The translations under genes were made by a program, and so were the position numbers. Source: Achromobacter sp. AONIH1 (GTDB lineage: Bacteria; Pseudomonadota; Gammaproteobacteria; Burkholderiales; Burkholderiaceae_B). From it: a stretch of 64,000 bases of DNA. Numbering within the stretch: the stretch's first letter is position 1; the number at the start of each line of letters is the position of its first letter. Shown one piece after another: positions 60,732-64,000 of the stretch. Location: NCBI RefSeq assembly GCF_002902905.1, contig NZ_CP026124.1:2294001-2358000 (forward strand), written 5' to 3'. Under the pieces are notes generated by a model. The model saw only the letters and a program-made list of their open reading frames with translations. It searched no databases and had not been told where the DNA came from.

Positions 60732-62744
60732 ATGCGGCTATTTCTCTGCGAGAAGCCATCTCAGGGTAAGGACATCGGGCGCATCCTGGGCGCCACACAG
60801 CGTGGCAACGGCTGTCTGAGCGGCCCCGGCGTCACCGTCACCTGGTGCATTGGCCATCTTGTGGAAGCCGCGCCACCCGAGTCTTACGGCGAACAGTACA
60901 AGCGCTGGTCTATCGAGCAGTTGCCCATCATTCCCGAGCGTTGGCGCGTCGAAGTCAAACCCAAGACGGGGACGCAGTTCAAGGCAGTCAAGCAACTGCT
61001 TGCACAGGCCACCGAGTTGGTCATTGCGACCGACGCGGATCGCGAAGGCGAATTGATCGCCCGCGAAATTATCGAGCTCTGCGGCTACCGCGGGCCCATC
61101 CAGCGACTGTGGCTGTCGGCGCTCAATGATGCATCTATCCGGAAGGCGCTTACCTCCCTCAAAACATCGGCAGACACATTGCCGATGTACTTCTCAGCAC
61201 TGGCACGATCTCGTGCGGACTGGCTGATCGGCATGAATCTCAGCCGACTGTTCACCGTCCTGGGTCGGCAAGCCGGTTACGAGGGTGTGCTTTCCGTGGG
61301 GCGCGTGCAGACGCCCACGTTGAAACTGGTCGTGGATCGCGATCGTGAGATCGCGCGCTTCGTCTCCATACCCTATTGGGTTGTCGAGGTAGCTCTCAAC
61401 GCTGCATCGGCCGCCTTCACGGCCAATTGGCAGGCACCGCCCGTAGACTGTGATCAGAACGGCCGCTGCCTTCAAGAGGCGGTTGCCCGCAAAGCACTGG
61501 AGCGCATCCGCTCGGCCGGCTCGGCTCAGGTCAGTTCTGTGGAAACCGAGCGCGTCCGGGAGGCTCCGCCGCTTCCGTTCGACCTAGGCACGCTGCAGGA
61601 GGTCTGCTCTCGCCAGTTCGGGCTTGATGTGCAGGAAACGCTGGATATCGCGCAAGCGCTCTACGAGACCCACAAGGCTACCACCTACCCTCGTTCGGAT
61701 TCAGGCTACCTGCCCGAATCCATGCTGGCCGAAGTACCCGCTGTCCTGAGCGCGCTGGTCGCGACCGACCCGACTCTCGGCGCGATGGTGGCCAAGCTCG
61801 ATCCTGTCCAGGTCTCCCGCGCCTGGAACGACGGCAAGGTCACTGCCCACCACGGCATCATTCCCACCATGGAGCCAGCCAAGCTGTCGGCCATGTCGGA
61901 GAAGGAGCAAGCAGTGTATGGCCTGATTCGCGCCCACTACCTCGCCCAGTTCATGCCTCACCATGAATATGACCGCACCGTCGCACTCTTGTCGTCGGCC
62001 GGTGAATCGATGCAGGCCACGGGCAAGCAGGTCGTGGTGCTGGGTTGGCGTCTGGCATTGATCAACTGTGGCCCGGACGCCCCGGACGACGAGCCTTCCC
62101 AGCGCGCACAGATCCTGCCGACACTATCAAACGGCATGCAGTGCCGGATCGCACAGGCCGAACTCAAGGCCATGAAAACATTGCCGCCCAAACCCTATAC
62201 GCAAGGCGAGTTGGTCAAGGCGATGAAGGGCGTGGCCAAGTTGGTCTCCGATCCAAGGCTGAAGCAGAAGCTCAAGGACACCGTGGGCATTGGCACCGAA
62301 GCCACCCGCGCCAACATCATCGGAGGGCTGCTCGGGCGCGGATATCTGCTGAAGAAAGGCCGCGCCATCCGCGCATCGGATGCGGCGTTTACCCTGATCG
62401 ATACCGTGCCCGCCGCTATTGCGGATCCAGGAACCACAGCAATCTGGGAACAGGCGCTGGACATGATCGAGTCGGGGCAACTCAGCCTCGATGCGTTCAT
62501 AGAAAAGCAGTCGTCCTGGATCGCACAGTTGATCCAGCAGTATCGCGGCACCAGCTTGGCAATCAAGATCCCGCAGGGGCCCGCGTGTCCCGACTGCGGC
62601 GCCCCCACGCGCCAACGCACCGGCAAGAGCGGGCCGTTCTGGTCCTGCAGCCGGTATCCGGATTGCAAGGGCACGCTGCCTGTCGAGACCGGCAAAGGCG
62701 CACGTGGCAGCACGCGCAAGCGCAGCAAGCCGAAGGCACCCTGA
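60732..62744 (+). CDS. topB: DNA topoisomerase III (ICE TopB)
   Basis: 670 residues, TopB/TraE type. The Toprim domain starts RLFLCEKPSQGKDIGRIL and includes DADREGELIAREI; the catalytic tyrosine is in KATTYPRSDSGYLPES (about residue 317). A C-terminal zinc ribbon has CPDCG ... CSRYPDC (~615-645). It decatenates or unwinds ICE DNA during replication and transfer and is conserved in this position in related ICEs. Confidence 0.94.
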   Translation: MRLFLCEKPSQGKDIGRILGATQRGNGCLSGPGVTVTWCIGHLVEAAPPESYGEQYKRWSIEQLPIIPERWRVEVKPKTGTQFKAVKQLLAQATELVIATDADREGELIAREIIELCGYRGPIQRLWLSALNDASIRKALTSLKTSADTLPMYFSALARSRADWLIGMNLSRLFTVLGRQAGYEGVLSVGRVQTPTLKLVVDRDREIARFVSIPYWVVEVALNAASAAFTANWQAPPVDCDQNGRCLQEAVARKALERIRSAGSAQVSSVETERVREAPPLPFDLGTLQEVCSRQFGLDVQETLDIAQALYETHKATTYPRSDSGYLPESMLAEVPAVLSALVATDPTLGAMVAKLDPVQVSRAWNDGKVTAHHGIIPTMEPAKLSAMSEKEQAVYGLIRAHYLAQFMPHHEYDRTVALLSSAGESMQATGKQVVVLGWRLALINCGPDAPDDEPSQRAQILPTLSNGMQCRIAQAELKAMKTLPPKPYTQGELVKAMKGVAKLVSDPRLKQKLKDTVGIGTEATRANIIGGLLGRGYLLKKGRAIRASDAAFTLIDTVPAAIADPGTTAIWEQALDMIESGQLSLDAFIEKQSSWIAQLIQQYRGTSLAIKIPQGPACPDCGAPTRQRTGKSGPFWSCSRYPDCKGTLPVETGKGARGSTRKRSKPKAP

Positions 62745-63600
62745 AGTGCCCTGAATCCCACCACCATGTCGGCCCGCAGCCGGCGACATGGCAGTCCGTC
62801 CCGCCTCCCAGCGGGACAACCAGCGCGCGACTCCTTCTGCAACGGTGTGCGCGCCTCTGCGGACCGCCTTTGGTCCACGAGGCGAGAAGGCCACTTTTAC
62901 CCGAATCGCGCGCCTGCGCATTCTCCTGATCGGCATTTCTTCCGTCCGCAGAGAGGGGTCTCCTGGTGCCTCGCAAGCATGGCGCTACGCGAGCCACCAG
63001 GAGACCCCTCAAGGTCGATGGTATTCAGCGCCGGAGCCCGCCGGCGAATCAACGGGCGCCCTTTGTGCGCGGATGTGTGCCAGGCAATACCGACCCCAGC
63101 CACGATATGGGTCGGATGTGAATGCTGAAACAGCGGACGGTTCTACCGACGACCGAACCCTGTGCAGCCCATGGGTGGTGACCTTGTCTTGAGTCGGAGG
63201 CCAGACGGCCTCCGGCACCTCCTCACGCCGTACCAGGGCGTGTAGCGCACCCCGAATAATCACGCACCATCGCGGAACGTCTCGGTTCCCATTTCCTGAC
63301 GACAGGACCAACCCCGACCAAGATCCTTGGCACTGGGTCGCTGATTCATCAGCAACCGCCAGCAGCCACGGTCGCCCCAGGCTGCGCCACGCCCCCGGCG
63401 TGTCGACCATCCCCATCCGCATCGCGTCGTGCCGCGGATGCCCGCCCGCCAGGGCGGAGATGCATCGCAATCCCTCGGGCGCTCCTGCCCATTTCAAGCT
63501 CAAGCCGACCACCTCCCTGTGTGCGCGGCGCTTTCGTTCGCCTTCTGGCGACCAACCCACCCAAACGTCCAATGACGCAGAACCCTCCAAGGAGTTTTTC
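62745..63600. other. Long interval without a supported gene, with one strong hairpin
   Basis: About 856 bases. Several short frames exist but none has a recognisable domain or credible ribosome site. The only clear structure is a 22-bp hairpin at 62953-63010. AAGGAG precedes the ATG of the next gene at 63601. It may encode a leader, a small RNA or a transfer origin. Confidence 0.5.
62953..63010. repeat. 22-bp inverted repeat with 14-base loop
   Basis: Left arm 62953-62974 and right arm 62989-63010 are complementary at 21 of 22 positions, with GGGGTCTCCTGG / CCAGGAGACCCC at the outer part. There is no T run after it, so it is not a plain terminator. Confidence 0.75.
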
Positions 63601-64000
63601 ATGAACACCATCCGTCTTCAGACGAACCAGAACCGTCTTATCGCCAACCTTCGCCATGCTTTCAACCAGAGCTCGATGCTCGGGGAACTGCTGCAGAACG
63701 CCAGGCGTGCTCAAGCCAGCGCCATCCACTTCACCGTAGATGACAGCAGCCTCACCATCCGTGACAACGGCAGCGGCATAGCCAACCTGCAGACCCTCAT
63801 CCACATTGCCGAGTCCAGCTGGGACGAACAGACCCAGACGCGCGAGAACGCTTTCGGCATGGGTGTGTTGTCCACGTTGTACTTCGCCGAACGCCTGGCC
63901 GTCCGCTCCGGTGGCAAGGCATTCAGTGCCGCGACGGCGGCTATCATCCGCGGCGAGCCGATTGAATTGGTTTCCTGCGATCTTTTTGAAGGCACGGAAA
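63601..64000 (+). CDS. GHKL-type ATP-binding protein (cut by window edge)
   Basis: 133 residues are visible of a longer protein. The N box ELLQNARRAQA, G1 box DNGSGI and GMGVLSTLYF (G2-like) mark a Hsp90/MutL/histidine-kinase-type ATPase fold. AAGGAG precedes the ATG. GHKL proteins of this kind are common in ICE backbones, but a role in defence is also possible. The rest of the gene is beyond the window. Confidence 0.82.
   Translation, partial: MNTIRLQTNQNRLIANLRHAFNQSSMLGELLQNARRAQASAIHFTVDDSSLTIRDNGSGIANLQTLIHIAESSWDEQTQTRENAFGMGVLSTLYFAERLAVRSGGKAFSAATAAIIRGEPIELVSCDLFEGTE

Noticed and set aside
62788..63192. 134-codon frame downstream of topB
   Set aside because: It crosses the 22-bp hairpin, has no ribosome site and no recognisable domain.
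1..64000. CRISPR array, insertion sequence or rRNA operon
   Set aside because: No regularly spaced repeats, no transposase motifs and no rRNA sequence were seen.

Overview
The window looks like a high-GC betaproteobacterial chromosome, most plausibly Alcaligenaceae (Bordetella/Achromobacter type). This is inferred from a Bug-type (TctC) solute receptor, dense GC-rich operons, and ICEclc-family elements at a tRNA-Gly(GCC) gene. No 16S or species marker is present, so genus is not proven.

Region A (1-19.8 kb) is the integrase-proximal end of a first integrated element. Its cargo is catabolic. A minus-strand operon (8005 to 1876) encodes phenolic acid decarboxylase, an SDR, an MBL hydrolase, an aldehyde dehydrogenase, a zinc alcohol dehydrogenase and a MetA/SphA-type outer-membrane protein, and is divergent from a LysR gene. 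Further left are a TetR gene, a 3-hydroxyisobutyrate-dehydrogenase-like gene and a truncated MFS gene. On the plus strand (9.1-16.5 kb) lie redox enzymes, an Rrf2 regulator, a flavodoxin-like protein, SDR and VOC genes, an MFS pump, a cupin and a second LysR gene. A small divergent XRE / LysR-effector-only module and a 647-residue tyrosine integrase end the element at an intact tRNA-Gly.

Region B (19.85-45.4 kb) is chromosomal in style and GC-rich. It holds cytochrome b561, a compact type II secretion cluster (G, lytic transglycosylase, F, E, L/M-like genes, P-like, D, three more pseudopilins), a two-component system, and a multidomain chitin-active LPMO (AA10) that is a plausible secretion substrate. 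After it come an IclR-divergent deacetylase-asparaginase-MFS operon, a flavoprotein / iron-sulfur dehydrogenase / SDR operon, a Bug receptor, an alpha/beta hydrolase and an AraC regulator.

Region C (45.4-64 kb) begins with a displaced 16-bp 3' end of tRNA-Gly and is the distal end of a second, ICEclc/PFGI-like element. Next to the boundary is a Rad50/RloC-like zinc-hook ATPase. The conserved ICE module follows: a putative BisR-like gene, alpA, parA, shi-like, parB, DUF2857, STY4528, PFL_4669, DUF3158, SSB, an unknown gene, topB and a GHKL ATPase. It is interrupted by a patatin phospholipase / lipoprotein / TetR cargo lying between two copies of a CCCC-GGGG dyad. Regulatory points of interest include an integrase hairpin overlapping its ribosome site, a near-consensus promoter that sets the Rrf2 start, several operators, and a 22-bp hairpin in a long untranslated stretch after topB.
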